Shown: positions 14,406 to 21,780 of the stretch, piece by piece
Layout: every line of letters begins with the position of its first letter
How positions within the stretch are numbered: position 1 is the stretch's first letter
Assembly: GCA_903832475.1 (NCBI GenBank)
Contig: CAILBQ010000256.1
Location: 1-21,809 of the forward strand
Source: an uncultured Acidobacteriota bacterium
GTDB lineage: Bacteria > Acidobacteriota > Terriglobia > Terriglobales > Acidobacteriaceae
Length of the DNA: 21,809 nt
Reading direction: 5' to 3'
Notes under the pieces: generated by a model
What the model was told of the DNA's origin: nothing
The model's database searches: none
The model's input: the letters and a program-made list of their open reading frames with translations, nothing else
Made by a program: the position numbers and the translations under genes

Positions 14406-15553
14406 GCTTCTGCCTCAACTTCTTCGGCGTCCTGTCTCTCGACGGGCGCATGTTCTGCCGCGGCCTCTTGCGAAGTCTCTGCGGTAGGTGGGTGTACTGC
14501 TGCAGCTTCCTGCTCGTCTTGCTCAGGAGCTCGTCCTTCGTTCTCATCAGCCTCTTCAGCGGCTTGCGCAAACAAATCGCCGCTTTCCGGCACCGGAGCT
14601 CGCTCTTCTTCGCTCTCGTCCGGTTCGCTCAACTCCATCGCCGCCATCTTCTCGAACTCCTCCATCGAAGGCAGTTCGTTCACATCTTTCAACCCAAAGC
14701 GCAGCAGAAACTCCTTGGTCGTCTTGTACAGCATGGGACGCCCGATCACCTGCTTGCGCCCCGCCGTCGTGATCAGCTTGCGGCTCATCAATGAACCCAG
14801 CACGCCCGACGAATCCACCCCGCGAATCTCCCCCACCTCAGGCGCCGTCACCGGCTGTTTGTACGCAATCACAGCCAGTGTTTCGAGCGCCGGCAGCGAC
14901 AGCTTCATCGGCGGCTTCAAGCTCTTCACAAACGACCGCACCGCGTCGTGAATCTCCGGCTTGGTTCCCATGCGAAATCCACCCGCAATCTCGCGGATCT
15001 CGATCCCCCGTCCCTCGCTGGCATATTCCGCAATCAGCTCATCCAGGATGCCGCGCAGAATCTCCTTCACTTCGCGATCCCGCTTGCGCTCGGCCCGCTT
15101 CGCTTCCAGCTCCGCGTCAAGAGCCGGCTCTCCGGCTTTTTCCGCCTCAACCGCGCCGGCAACCTCCGGCGTTTCCTGGGCGCTCGCAGCTTCCGCATCG
15201 ACGACCGGGTAGGCCGGGGATTCATCCCCGGCAACCGCGCCAGCATTTTGCGCAGGGGTTTCAACCCCTGAGGTGAGCTCCTGCTCGGCCACTCGCGACC
15301 CCGCCGAAGGAGCCATTCCGTCCACCACGTCGAGCAGTTCCACCAGCTCCCGCGAAGAATCCGACAACTCGACCGCCGGATACTGCCCTCCGGCCGCGTC
15401 AACGCCCTCGGCTGCACGCGCCGCCGCCAGCGCCGCCTCCCGCTCCGCCTTCCAGGCCAGCGCATCTTCCGCAAACAACGAGGCGAACTGCGCGAGCGTA
15501 ACCGGCTCCTCGGCAGCATAAATCACAGCTTCCAGCTTGGCTTTCAGACTCAT
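14402..15553 (-). CDS. scpB: Segregation and condensation protein B
   Basis: ScpB forms the SMC-ScpAB condensin complex with ScpA and SMC and organises the chromosome. The 383-residue product has winged helix 1 starting MSLKAKLEAVIYAAEEPVTLAQF, whose remaining part resumes at about residue 150 (KEILRGILDELIAEYASEGRGIEIREIAGGFRM), and winged helix 2 (LSLPALETLAVIAYKQPVTAPEVGEIRGVDSSGVLGSL through RPMLYKTTKEFLLRFGL). Typical ScpB is about 180-220 residues. The excess is an Ala/Glu-rich insertion inside winged helix 1 (about 45-150) and an acidic tail (about 310-383). The ATG at 15553 is chosen over the open frame from 15601 because conserved sequence starts there. AAGGAG lies 14 bases upstream, unusually far. 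Confidence 0.93.
   Translation of the reverse strand: MSLKAKLEAVIYAAEEPVTLAQFASLFAEDALAWKAEREAALAAARAAEGVDAAGGQYPAVELSDSSRELVELLDVVDGMAPSAGSRVAEQELTSGVETPAQNAGAVAGDESPAYPVVDAEAASAQETPEVAGAVEAEKAGEPALDAELEAKRAERKRDREVKEILRGILDELIAEYASEGRGIEIREIAGGFRMGTKPEIHDAVRSFVKSLKPPMKLSLPALETLAVIAYKQPVTAPEVGEIRGVDSSGVLGSLMSRKLITTAGRKQVIGRPMLYKTTKEFLLRFGLKDVNELPSMEEFEKMAAMELSEPDESEEERAPVPESGDLFAQAAEEADENEGRAPEQDEQEAAAVHPPTAETSQEAAAEHAPVERQDAEEVEAEA
15213..15270. repeat. Two REP-like hairpins inside the scpB coding sequence
   Basis: GCCGGGGA TTCA TCCCCGGC (15213-15232) and CAGGGGTT TC AACCCCTG (15253-15270) are perfect 8-bp hairpins, 20 bases apart, with similar TTCA-type loops. They encode part of the Ala/Glu-rich insertion in winged helix 1 of ScpB. 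Paired hairpins of this kind are typical of intergenic repeats rather than coding DNA. Confidence 0.7.
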
Positions 15554-15682
15554 TCGTGAAAAACAGCTCCTTAAGCATGGTACTGGAATAGCAGTTACCA
15601 TGCCGCCGGGCGTGCTCTCAAATCCGAATTCGGTCGGAATCGTCGCTCCGCCTCGGAAGGATCGTCGTCTGCCTGAAAATGC

Positions 15683-16807
15683 CTACGGCTCCGCGTAATA
15701 CCCGGCCGTCGTGTTGACCTTCAGTTCCGGCTCATCCACCGTCACCTTCAGCGCGTGGTACGAAAAGGCTTTCTCGTCGGCTGGCGGATTGAACGTGACC
15801 GTGTAATACGCTCCCAGCTCCTGCACGCAGGCGTTCAGCTGATCCGCCGGCCGGCTGCGGTTTCCGCCGTCCAGCGTGCGCCCGCCACTGTGGACTGCAA
15901 AAACCTGCACCGCGAGGTTTGCCGCACTCGCATCCTTCGCCGACTTGACCGGCTTCAGCACATCCGCGACGCGAAACTCGATCCCGCCGCCCGCGCTGCA
16001 CACCAACATTCGCGCCTCCCGTATCTTGTTCGTCAGCGAAGCAATCACGCTGAAATTCATCTCCTGGCTATGCGAATTGAAGTTGGCGTCCTGAGCTCGC
16101 AGTACCGGCCATCCCGGTCCGATCCACACCAGCAGCTTGCGCCCCGGAACCGGCACCTCCCGCGACACAATCATCGACAGCGCCTTGGCGGAAATCTGGT
16201 AGCGCTCCACCAGCGCTTCCCCGCCAGCCGCCGAATGGATCCTGTGCACCGGCGGCTGGACCGCATGCACCGCCTCCGCCAGCGCATTGCCGTCCAGGGA
16301 CGTCTTGCCCACCATCTGCAGCCCCGTATCGGTGAACAGCAGCACCGTCATCGGCTGCGTCAGGCGCCCGTCATTCTGTCGCAGAAACTTTTCGATTTCA
16401 TCGCGCGTGAAAGGGGCGTCCTCCAGGCTCGAGTTCACTGTGTCCCAAATCAGGAAGACAGATCCCCGGGATTCCAGCGTCGGCGCCTTCCCATCCCGCG
16501 CATGAAACGACACCATCTTCTGTGCCTGGTTGTCATCGAACAGGTTGAAATCCTTTGCCTCAAGCCCCGCCATCGGATTCCCTGCGCCATCCGTGACGAC
16601 CACATCCAGCCGCATGCGTCCTTCCACCACAGAACCAGCGTTGCCCTCAGTCGCGGGCAGAGGTCGCGGCTTCAAAGTCGGATCGCCGGGTGCTGTCTGA
16701 CCAGCAGGCGCTGGCGGCGCGGCAGTCTGCGCCGTCACCATTCCGTTTCCCAGCAGAACACCCGCAAAGGCCAAACAATAAAAGACTCGCTGACCCGCTA
16801 ACCCCAT
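15683..16807 (-). CDS. Exported VWFA-related acidobacterial protein
   Basis: A 374-residue protein of the VWFA-related acidobacterial type (TIGR03436-like). A signal peptide (MGLAGQRVFYCLAFAGVLLG to about residue 27) is followed by a Pro/Ala-rich linker, the lead-in VVEGRMRLDVVVTDGAGNPM / LEAKDFNLFDDN, and the VWA core with SVFLIWDTVNSS at the metal-site position. The DxSxS motif is degenerate (DTVNSS). It closes with YYTVTFNPPADEKAFSYHALKVTV, the usual end of the family. The role is unknown; such proteins are exported and often occur in many copies per acidobacterial genome. The start at 16807 gives the signal peptide; the longer open frame would overlap the permease terminator. A weak ribosome site and a separating terminator suggest its own promoter. 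Confidence 0.88.
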   Translation of the reverse strand: MGLAGQRVFYCLAFAGVLLGNGMVTAQTAAPPAPAGQTAPGDPTLKPRPLPATEGNAGSVVEGRMRLDVVVTDGAGNPMAGLEAKDFNLFDDNQAQKMVSFHARDGKAPTLESRGSVFLIWDTVNSSLEDAPFTRDEIEKFLRQNDGRLTQPMTVLLFTDTGLQMVGKTSLDGNALAEAVHAVQPPVHRIHSAAGGEALVERYQISAKALSMIVSREVPVPGRKLLVWIGPGWPVLRAQDANFNSHSQEMNFSVIASLTNKIREARMLVCSAGGGIEFRVADVLKPVKSAKDASAANLAVQVFAVHSGGRTLDGGNRSRPADQLNACVQELGAYYTVTFNPPADEKAFSYHALKVTVDEPELKVNTTAGYYAEP

Positions 16808-16875
16808 GTGAATTCGTCCAGAAAGCGAATTTACGACCGGTAGCGAGTCTACTCCATCTTCCGTCGCGCAAAGAG

Positions 16876-16904
16876 AAAGGCGCCCTGAACCTCCGGGCGC
16901 CTTT
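16876..16904 (-). terminator. Phosphate permease terminator
   Basis: AAAGGCGCCC (16876-16885) and GGGCGCCTTT (16895-16904) form a perfect 10-bp stem with a 9-base loop, 18 bases after the permease stop. Minus-strand sequence continues CTCTTTGCG, a modest T-rich tail; the A/T ends of the stem supply further Ts. Confidence 0.8.
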
Positions 16905-16921
16905 CTTCCTGAGTCCAACGT

Positions 16922-18541
16922 CTAACCCGCGATCTGCCGGAACAGCCAGAACAGCCCGCCCGACAACAGCGCCGCCGCCGGCAGCGTAAACACCCACGCC
17001 ATGGCAATTGACCGCAGCGTCGCCCACTGCAGGCCGCTGCCATTGGCCACCATGGTGCCCGCGATGCCCGAACTCAGCACGTGCGTGGTGCTGACCGGCA
17101 ACCCGAACTGATCCGCCGCGATGATGGTGCACGCCGCAACTACCTCCGCCGCTGCCCCCTGCGCATAGGTCAGGTGATCCTTGCCGATCTTTTCGCCCAC
17201 CGTCACCACGATCCGCTTCCAACCCACCATGGTGCCCATACCCAGCGCCAGGGCGACCGCAATCTTCACCCACAACGGAATGAACTTGGTCGCCGTATCC
17301 AGCTTGCCCTGGTAGTTGCCCAGGATTTTGTTCTCTCCATCGGTGAACGAAGGAAATCCTGCCGTGCCCTTCTTTTTCTTGAGAATGTTCAGCGCCGCGC
17401 TGGTCACGTACATGTCATTCCGCACGTTGCTCTGTTCCCCAGCCGGAACCGCCTTCAGCTCCTTGTAGAGGCCTACTTCATGGCTCACATCCCCGACCAG
17501 CTCGCGCAATGCCACCATGGTGGTGGGCGTGAACTTCTTGCTCTGGATGAAGTCCGTAACATCCTGGCGCGGGTCGCTCATGTTCGCATTGGCTTCCACG
17601 TGGCTGTTCAGGATGCCTTGCACCTGCTCGGATACCGCGACAAAGTTGATCACGTCACCCGGTCCCATGGCATGGTTCAACGCGTACGCCGTCGGCACCG
17701 TTCCGATCAGGATGAGCATGATCAACCCCATTCCCTTCTGCCCGTCATTCGATCCGTGCCCGAAGCTCACACCCGTGCAGGTCAGCACCAGCAGCGCGCG
17801 AATCAGGAACGGCGGCGGCTCTTCCCCCTTCGGCGCTTTGAACAGAGCCGGATACTTGATCGTTGCCTTGGCCAGCAGCATCAACAGCAGTGCCGCCACA
17901 AATCCCACCACCGGCGAGATCAGCAGCACCCGGAACACCTTCGTGACCTGGTCCCACTCCACGCCCGCCGTGCCGCTGTTGCCCTGCATCAGCTGGTTGG
18001 CGATGCCCACGCCGATAATCGAGCCCACCATGGTGTGCGAGCTCGACGCCGGCAACCCCAGCGCCCAGGTGCTCAGATTCCAGAGGATGGCCGCAATCAG
18101 CAGCGCGAACACCATCGCAAATCCCGCACCGGAGCTCACCTTCAGAATCAGCTCTACCGGCAGCAGCGTGATTACCGAATACGCCACAGCCCCGGTCGAA
18201 GTCAGCACGCCGATGAGATTCCAGCAGCCCGACCAGACCACCGCCACATGCGGCTCCAGCGAATGGGTATAAATCACCGTCGCCACCGCATTCGCCGTGT
18301 CGTGAAACCCGTTGACAAACTCAAACCCCAGCGCAATCAGCAGCGCCGTTGCCAGCAATACGTATGGCCACACGCTGGCCAGAACCACGTGACCCATGTC
18401 GTGCGCAATGCTGAATCCGCAGTACGCCAGCCCACCCAGCAGAACTGCTGCAAACGCCAAACCACCCAGCAGACCCGGGCCCTTTTTCATCTTCTGATCG
18501 AGCAGAGACGTCCCTGCCGTCGGAGTTGCTACAGTTGCCAT
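16922..18541 (-). CDS. pit: Inorganic phosphate transporter, PiT family
   Basis: A 539-residue inner-membrane symporter of the PHO4/PiT family, importing phosphate (or metal-phosphate) with a cation. The duplicated signature is clear: FVNGFHDTANAVATVIYT (about 75-92) in the first half and FGHGSNDGQKGMGLIMLI in the second, plus the paired LPASSSHTMVGSIIGVGIAN and LPVSTTHVLSSGIAGTMVANG loops. Between the halves is a hydrophilic stretch of about 125 residues (SEQVQGILNSHVEANANMSD to NILGNYQGKLDTATKF), the usual cytoplasmic loop. No PhoU-like gene follows. It interrupts the expected scpA-scpB adjacency. Upstream lie an inverted repeat and a 10-bp palindrome that may be regulatory. Confidence 0.95.
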   Translation of the reverse strand: MATVATPTAGTSLLDQKMKKGPGLLGGLAFAAVLLGGLAYCGFSIAHDMGHVVLASVWPYVLLATALLIALGFEFVNGFHDTANAVATVIYTHSLEPHVAVVWSGCWNLIGVLTSTGAVAYSVITLLPVELILKVSSGAGFAMVFALLIAAILWNLSTWALGLPASSSHTMVGSIIGVGIANQLMQGNSGTAGVEWDQVTKVFRVLLISPVVGFVAALLLMLLAKATIKYPALFKAPKGEEPPPFLIRALLVLTCTGVSFGHGSNDGQKGMGLIMLILIGTVPTAYALNHAMGPGDVINFVAVSEQVQGILNSHVEANANMSDPRQDVTDFIQSKKFTPTTMVALRELVGDVSHEVGLYKELKAVPAGEQSNVRNDMYVTSAALNILKKKKGTAGFPSFTDGENKILGNYQGKLDTATKFIPLWVKIAVALALGMGTMVGWKRIVVTVGEKIGKDHLTYAQGAAAEVVAACTIIAADQFGLPVSTTHVLSSGIAGTMVANGSGLQWATLRSIAMAWVFTLPAAALLSGGLFWLFRQIAG

Positions 18542-18557
18542 CCTTCATAACCCCCAA

Positions 18558-18567
18558 GTGTCGACAC
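18558..18567. promoter_or_regulatory. 10-bp perfect palindrome upstream of pit
   Basis: GTGTCGACAC lies 17 bases upstream of the pit ATG. It could be an operator half-pair or chance; no known regulator is implied. Confidence 0.25.
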
Positions 18568-18619
18568 GACAATCGAAAGTTACAGGCGCATGATTTCCCC
18601 TGGATGAATTTCAGGTCAT

Positions 18620-18647
18620 CTTCATTGTGAATATTCGATGAATGAAG
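18620..18647. promoter_or_regulatory. Inverted repeat in the pit upstream region
   Basis: CTTCATT (18620-18626) and AATGAAG (18641-18647) flank a GAATATTC palindrome (18629-18636). On the minus strand TTCAT and TTCAC recur with an 11-base period, which loosely recalls Pho-box spacing. This sits about 80-105 bases upstream of the pit start. A phosphate-responsive site is possible but weakly supported. Confidence 0.3.
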
Positions 18648-18681
18648 GCGTCGCGCCAAAAATGCCGGGGCCGGCAACAAC

Positions 18682-18843
18682 TTAGGAATCCGCAAGCTTG
18701 CGCAACGTGCGCCCGTACTGCTTCATGATTCGCCTCGCCACTTCCATCTGTCTCGCGTATTCAGCATCGTCCCGCGGAAGATGCTCCAACTCGTCCGGGA
18801 GAAGTTCTCTGCGTTCTTCCTGCGATACGTCCTTATCGTTCAT
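18682..18843 (-). CDS. Small unknown protein (53 aa)
   Basis: An ATG-started 53-codon frame in the gap between scpA and pit. The product is highly charged and helical (MNDKDVSQEERRELLPDELE, then ARQMEVARRIMKQYGRTLRK), with no hydrophobic segment. The frame stays open upstream to about 18948, where it has no usual start codon and passes through repeat sequence, so the ATG at 18843 is preferred. A 30-codon frame ending in an ATGA overlap with this start may only be repeat-derived. The balance of the 426-bp gap holds a degenerate repeat copy and the pit upstream elements. Function unknown. Confidence 0.5.
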   Translation of the reverse strand: MNDKDVSQEERRELLPDELEHLPRDDAEYARQMEVARRIMKQYGRTLRKLADS

Positions 18844-18891
18844 CGCAAAGCTCGAATGCCGAAGATTTTCATAAAGTTCGAATGCATTGGT

Positions 18892-18930
18892 TTTCTTTCT
18901 GTCATTCCCAAAAAGGGAATCTGCTGTTGC
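18892..18930. repeat. Degenerate copy of the repeat found at the window end
   Basis: TTTCTTTCTGTCATTC (18892-18907), seven other bases, GGGAATCTGCT and a TTGC end. The same 16-mer, the same 7-base gap and the same GGGAATCTGCT recur at 21742-21780. It lies between scpA and the 53-residue gene. Confidence 0.7.
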
Positions 18931-18966
18931 ATTTTCTATCGAATATCGTCAACCTTGGTCGAACCT

Positions 18967-19941
18967 TCAGTTCCAGTCGTCCTGCGCCCGCGCGGCCTGT
19001 TCATTGATGACCGTTTCAAACTCGGTGTTCTTCTTGATGAAGATCTCCGAAAAATTCCGGTCCTGGTGCAGCAGAATCGCCTGCAGCCGTACCAGTTCCA
19101 GCAGCGCCAGGAACATCGCGACCAGCGCCTTCTGCGACCGCGTATTGCCCAGGAGTCTCCTGAGCGAAATCGGCTTGTCTTCGAGCACCATGCGCCGGCC
19201 AAGGTATTGAATCATCTGCCCCACCGTGACCGAATCCTCCTGCATGTTCAGAACAGGCCGCTTCCGCGCTCGCTCCAGGATGTCGCGGAAGACGCGCACC
19301 AAATCCACCGTGTCGGCGGCGATATCGGCATCCGCCTCGGCGTCGTCCTTGAATTCCTTCATCCCCGGATTGGTCCACGAAGCGGCTTCCAGCATCTGCT
19401 TCTGTTGCAGCATCTGCGCCGCATTCTTGAACCTTTCATGCTCCAGCAGCCGCTCCACCAGCTCCCGCCGCGGATCGTCCGCCTGGTCATCCGGCCCCGC
19501 CGGAGCCCGCGGCAGCAGCATCTTGCTCTTGATGTGAATCAGCAGCGAAGCCATGTAGATGAATTCCCCAGCCACATCTACATCGGTCGACTTCAGCTTC
19601 TCCACATAGCCCAGAAACTGCGCCGTAATCCGCGCAATCGGAATGTCATAAATATCGATATCCTGCTTGCGAATCAGGTCCAGCAGCAAATCCATCGGCC
19701 CGTCATACACCTGCCCCACCGTCACCGAAAAGGGAAACTGCTGCACCTCTTCTTCCTGCTTTTTCTTCGCCGCAGCCTTATCCGCCTTTTCCTTCTCCAC
19801 CGCAAACGGATCGAACCTCGGCGCAGCCACCGGCGGCGGCGTCAACACCAGCACCGGCCCCGGCTGTTGAGATGTGGGAGTTTCCACCTCGGCCTTGGCC
19901 TCTTCTACGTCGTTGACCGTGTTTTCACCATCCATCGTCAT
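18967..19941 (-). CDS. scpA: Segregation and condensation protein A
   Basis: ScpA is the kleisin of the SMC-ScpAB condensin complex. After a 70-residue Pro/Glu/Lys-rich leader, the 324-residue product shows the N-terminal kleisin helices (VYDGPMDLLLDLIRKQDIDIYDIPIARITAQFLGYVE, IYMASLLIHIKSKMLLPR), a charged middle, and the C-terminal winged helix (SLRRLLGNTRSQKALVAMFLALLELVRL, FSEIFIKKNTEFE). The ATG overlaps the trpS stop by four bases (ATGA), so the genes are translationally coupled. A second ATG two codons later is also possible. Its partner scpB is not adjacent but 3.4 kb downstream on the same strand. Confidence 0.95.
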   Translation of the reverse strand: MTMDGENTVNDVEEAKAEVETPTSQQPGPVLVLTPPPVAAPRFDPFAVEKEKADKAAAKKKQEEEVQQFPFSVTVGQVYDGPMDLLLDLIRKQDIDIYDIPIARITAQFLGYVEKLKSTDVDVAGEFIYMASLLIHIKSKMLLPRAPAGPDDQADDPRRELVERLLEHERFKNAAQMLQQKQMLEAASWTNPGMKEFKDDAEADADIAADTVDLVRVFRDILERARKRPVLNMQEDSVTVGQMIQYLGRRMVLEDKPISLRRLLGNTRSQKALVAMFLALLELVRLQAILLHQDRNFSEIFIKKNTEFETVINEQAARAQDDWN

Positions 19942-20954
19942 AGCCCGTCAACTGCCCCACTTGAACGCACGGTCAGCTGCATGGCCTCGTTGACCTGGGC
20001 CATCGTCTCATCGGCTCGTTGCGCAGCACGCACACTTCCCGCCTTCAGAATTTCCAGCGCTTGGCTCGCCGTGTATCCCGCCCGCCGCTCTTGAATCGGC
20101 CCAAGAATCTGCACCAGCGAATCGGCCGCCCACCCCTTGCACTGAATGCACCCAATCCCCGCCGAACGGCAGCCCTCGTACACCTCGACGAGCTTCTCTG
20201 CTGAAGAAAAGACCTTGTGCAGATCGCCCACCGGGCACTTATCCGGGTCGCCAGGATCCGTCCTGCGAATTCGCGCCGGATCGGTCACCATGGTCTTCAG
20301 CTTGGCCCGCACCACCGCTTCCGGGTCAGTCAGCTGGATGGCATTGTCGTAGCTCTTCGACATCTTCCGCCCATCCGTCCCCGGCAGCTTGGGCGAAGGC
20401 GTCAGCAAAACCTTCGGCTCGGGCAGCACTTCTCTCGGTCCGTCCGGGCCATCCAGCTTGTAAAAGTGGTTGAACCGCCGCGCAATCTCCCGCGTCAGCT
20501 CCACGTGAACCACCTGGTCCTGTCCCACCGGCACAAACTGAGGCTGATAGAGCAGAATGTCCGCCGCCTGCAACAGCGGATACCCCAGGAACCCATACGT
20601 CGACAGATCTTTGCCGACGATGTTCTCCTGCTGCTCCTTATATGTCGGAACCCGCTCCAGCCAGCTCACCGGCGTGATCATGCTGAACAGCAGAAACAAT
20701 TCCGCATGCCTGAGAACCTTGCTCTGCAGAAACAGGACGCACTTCTCCGGATCAAGCCCCGCTCCCAGCCAGTCCAGCGCAACTTCCTCGACATTCCCCG
20801 CGACCTGCGAAGTGTCCGCATAATCCGTCGTCAGCGCATGCCAGTCCGCCACAAAGAAATAGCACTCGTAATCATCCTGCAGCTTGACCCAGTTGGCCAG
20901 CGCCCCCATGTAGTTGCCAAGATGCAGCTTCCCAGTCGGACGCATCCCGCTCAA
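19938..20954 (-). CDS. trpS: Tryptophan-tRNA ligase with an iron-sulfur type Cys motif
   Basis: TrpRS charges tRNA-Trp in the cytoplasm. The 338-residue class I synthetase has the HIGH-type signature HLGN (11-14) and KMSKS (197-201). Cys240, Cys262, Cys269 and Cys272 are spaced C-x21-C-x6-C-x2-C, one residue from the C-x22-C-x6-C-x2-C motif that binds a [4Fe-4S] cluster in Thermotoga maritima TrpRS. The conserved start region VLSGMRPTGK lacks an in-frame ATG or GTG back to the stop at 21030-21032; the TTG at 20954 is the only usual start codon, so a noncanonical start a few codons upstream cannot be excluded. No Shine-Dalgarno sequence is evident. Confidence 0.95.
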   Translation of the reverse strand: MSGMRPTGKLHLGNYMGALANWVKLQDDYECYFFVADWHALTTDYADTSQVAGNVEEVALDWLGAGLDPEKCVLFLQSKVLRHAELFLLFSMITPVSWLERVPTYKEQQENIVGKDLSTYGFLGYPLLQAADILLYQPQFVPVGQDQVVHVELTREIARRFNHFYKLDGPDGPREVLPEPKVLLTPSPKLPGTDGRKMSKSYDNAIQLTDPEAVVRAKLKTMVTDPARIRRTDPGDPDKCPVGDLHKVFSSAEKLVEVYEGCRSAGIGCIQCKGWAADSLVQILGPIQERRAGYTASQALEILKAGSVRAAQRADETMAQVNEAMQLTVRSSGAVDGL

Positions 20955-21011
20955 TACGCGCGGGCGGCTATGGATTTGAATTGGATTGTCGTGGCTCAGG
21001 GCAGGCTTCCG

Positions 21012-21037
21012 GGGAGAGATGTCTCCCTGCTATTGTA
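21012..21037 (-). promoter_or_regulatory. trpS -10 box and 5' leader hairpin
   Basis: On the minus strand TACAAT (21037-21032) is a good -10 box. Almost at the predicted transcript 5' end follows GGGAGA CATC TCTCCC (21027-21012), a perfect 6-bp hairpin. The leader would be about 70 bases. No T-box features or tRNA-pairing specifier were seen. The hairpin could stabilise the mRNA. Confidence 0.45.
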
Positions 21038-21107
21038 CCGGCCCGAATGCCGGCCCTCCTTCTTCCGCGACGGACGATTCCCCGCCGAAATCGCCCGCTA
21101 CCCGTCT

Positions 21108-21113
21108 ACAATG
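21108..21113 (+). promoter_or_regulatory. -10 box of the DUF4231-like gene
   Basis: TACAAT, the same hexamer as at the divergent trpS promoter, ends 14 bases before the ATG at 21128, giving a leader of roughly eight bases. No clear -35 box. Confidence 0.4.
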
Positions 21114-21127
21114 GCTCCCAGCCCGCC

Positions 21128-21595
21128 ATGCCCGATCCCACCCCCACTACCGCCCAGCCCGACGACCCGATCCTCGCGCGCCTCAACGACCAGCTCACCT
21201 GGTACAGCGCCAAAAGCCGCGCCGCTCGCCGCACCTTCAAGCGCATCAAGATCACGGAAATTATCGGCGCCGCGTTGATCCCCGCGCTTTCCGGACACTC
21301 CTGGCCCCGCTTCCCCAGCCTGCTTGCCTACATCATCGGAGCCCTCGGCGTCCTCATCACCATCCTCGAAGGCCTGCTCCACCTCAACCAGTATCAGGAA
21401 AACTGGAGCAGCTACCGCAACACCGCCGAGTCGCTCAAACACGAAAAATTCCTTTTCCTCGCCAAAGCCGGCCCCTACGCCACCGCCGCCGACCCACGCG
21501 CCGCCCTCGCCGAGCGCGTCGAAGCCCTCATCTCCCAGGAAAACACCCAGTGGGTCGCCACCCTGCAAAAAAGCGCCCAGACCAAAACCACCTAG
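21128..21595 (+). CDS. DUF4231-like small membrane protein
   Basis: A 155-residue protein. A Pro/Thr/Asp-rich start leads into the helix RLNDQLTWYSAKSRAARRTF, then two membrane helices (IKITEIIGAALIPALSG and LLAYIIGALGVLITILEGLL), then HLNQYQENWSSYRNTAESLKHEKFLF and a cytoplasmic helical tail. The WYSAKS...K...I, two-helix, QYQENWxxYRxTAExLKxE layout is that of DUF4231, related to the SLATT-type membrane modules. Some relatives are suspected pore-forming effectors in defence or stress systems; nothing here shows that role. The ATG at 21128 is chosen because it follows a TACAAT box; the open frame continues upstream without support. Confidence 0.8.
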   Translation: MPDPTPTTAQPDDPILARLNDQLTWYSAKSRAARRTFKRIKITEIIGAALIPALSGHSWPRFPSLLAYIIGALGVLITILEGLLHLNQYQENWSSYRNTAESLKHEKFLFLAKAGPYATAADPRAALAERVEALISQENTQWVATLQKSAQTKTT

Positions 21596-21617
21596 CCGCT
21601 CCTCCCACCCGCATCCC

Positions 21618-21780
21618 TGTCATCTCGAGCGAGCACACCGAGTCGAAGGATCTGCGATTGTTCTTTCGCCTCAGTGCAAACGAAAAAACAGCGCCGTCAC
21701 CCTGAGCGCCGCGAGTCGAAGGAGCCGCGGTTCTTCTTGCCTTTCTTTCTGTCATTCACGTCAGGGGAATCTGCTTCTTG
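21618..21780. repeat. Three degenerate GTCAT...GAAGGATCTGC-type repeats
   Basis: Copy 1 begins TGTCATCTCGAGCG (21618) and continues GAGTCGAAGGATCTGC. Copy 2 begins GTCACCCTGAGCG (21696) and continues GAGTCGAAGGAGCCGC. Copy 3 (21750-21780) reads TGTCATTC, seven bases, GGGAATCTGCTTCTTGC. All lie after the last gene; the final 214 bases of the window hold no other gene. The family resembles the abundant intergenic repeats of Acidobacteriota. Confidence 0.7.

Noticed and set aside
15554..15601. ScpB start at 15601
   Set aside because: The extra 16 residues (MVTAIPVPCLRSCFSR) are not ScpB-like, and the family N-terminus begins at MSLKAKLEAV.
16808..16918. N-terminal extension of the VWFA protein to 16918
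   Set aside because: It would translate through the permease terminator and put residues before an otherwise clean signal peptide; the ATG at 16807 fits better.
17081..20094. Long plus-strand open frames opposite pit and scpA (489 and 437 codons)
   Set aside because: Both lie antisense to clear, complete genes and have the composition of reverse-frame translation.
20955..21037. T-box riboswitch or trp leader before trpS
   Set aside because: The leader is only about 70 bases, with one small hairpin, no T-box sequence and no run of Trp codons.
21128..21595. SLATT/DUF4231 protein as part of a defence system
   Set aside because: No nucleotide cyclase, CBASS or other effector-sensor gene is adjacent in view; only housekeeping trpS and repeats flank it.
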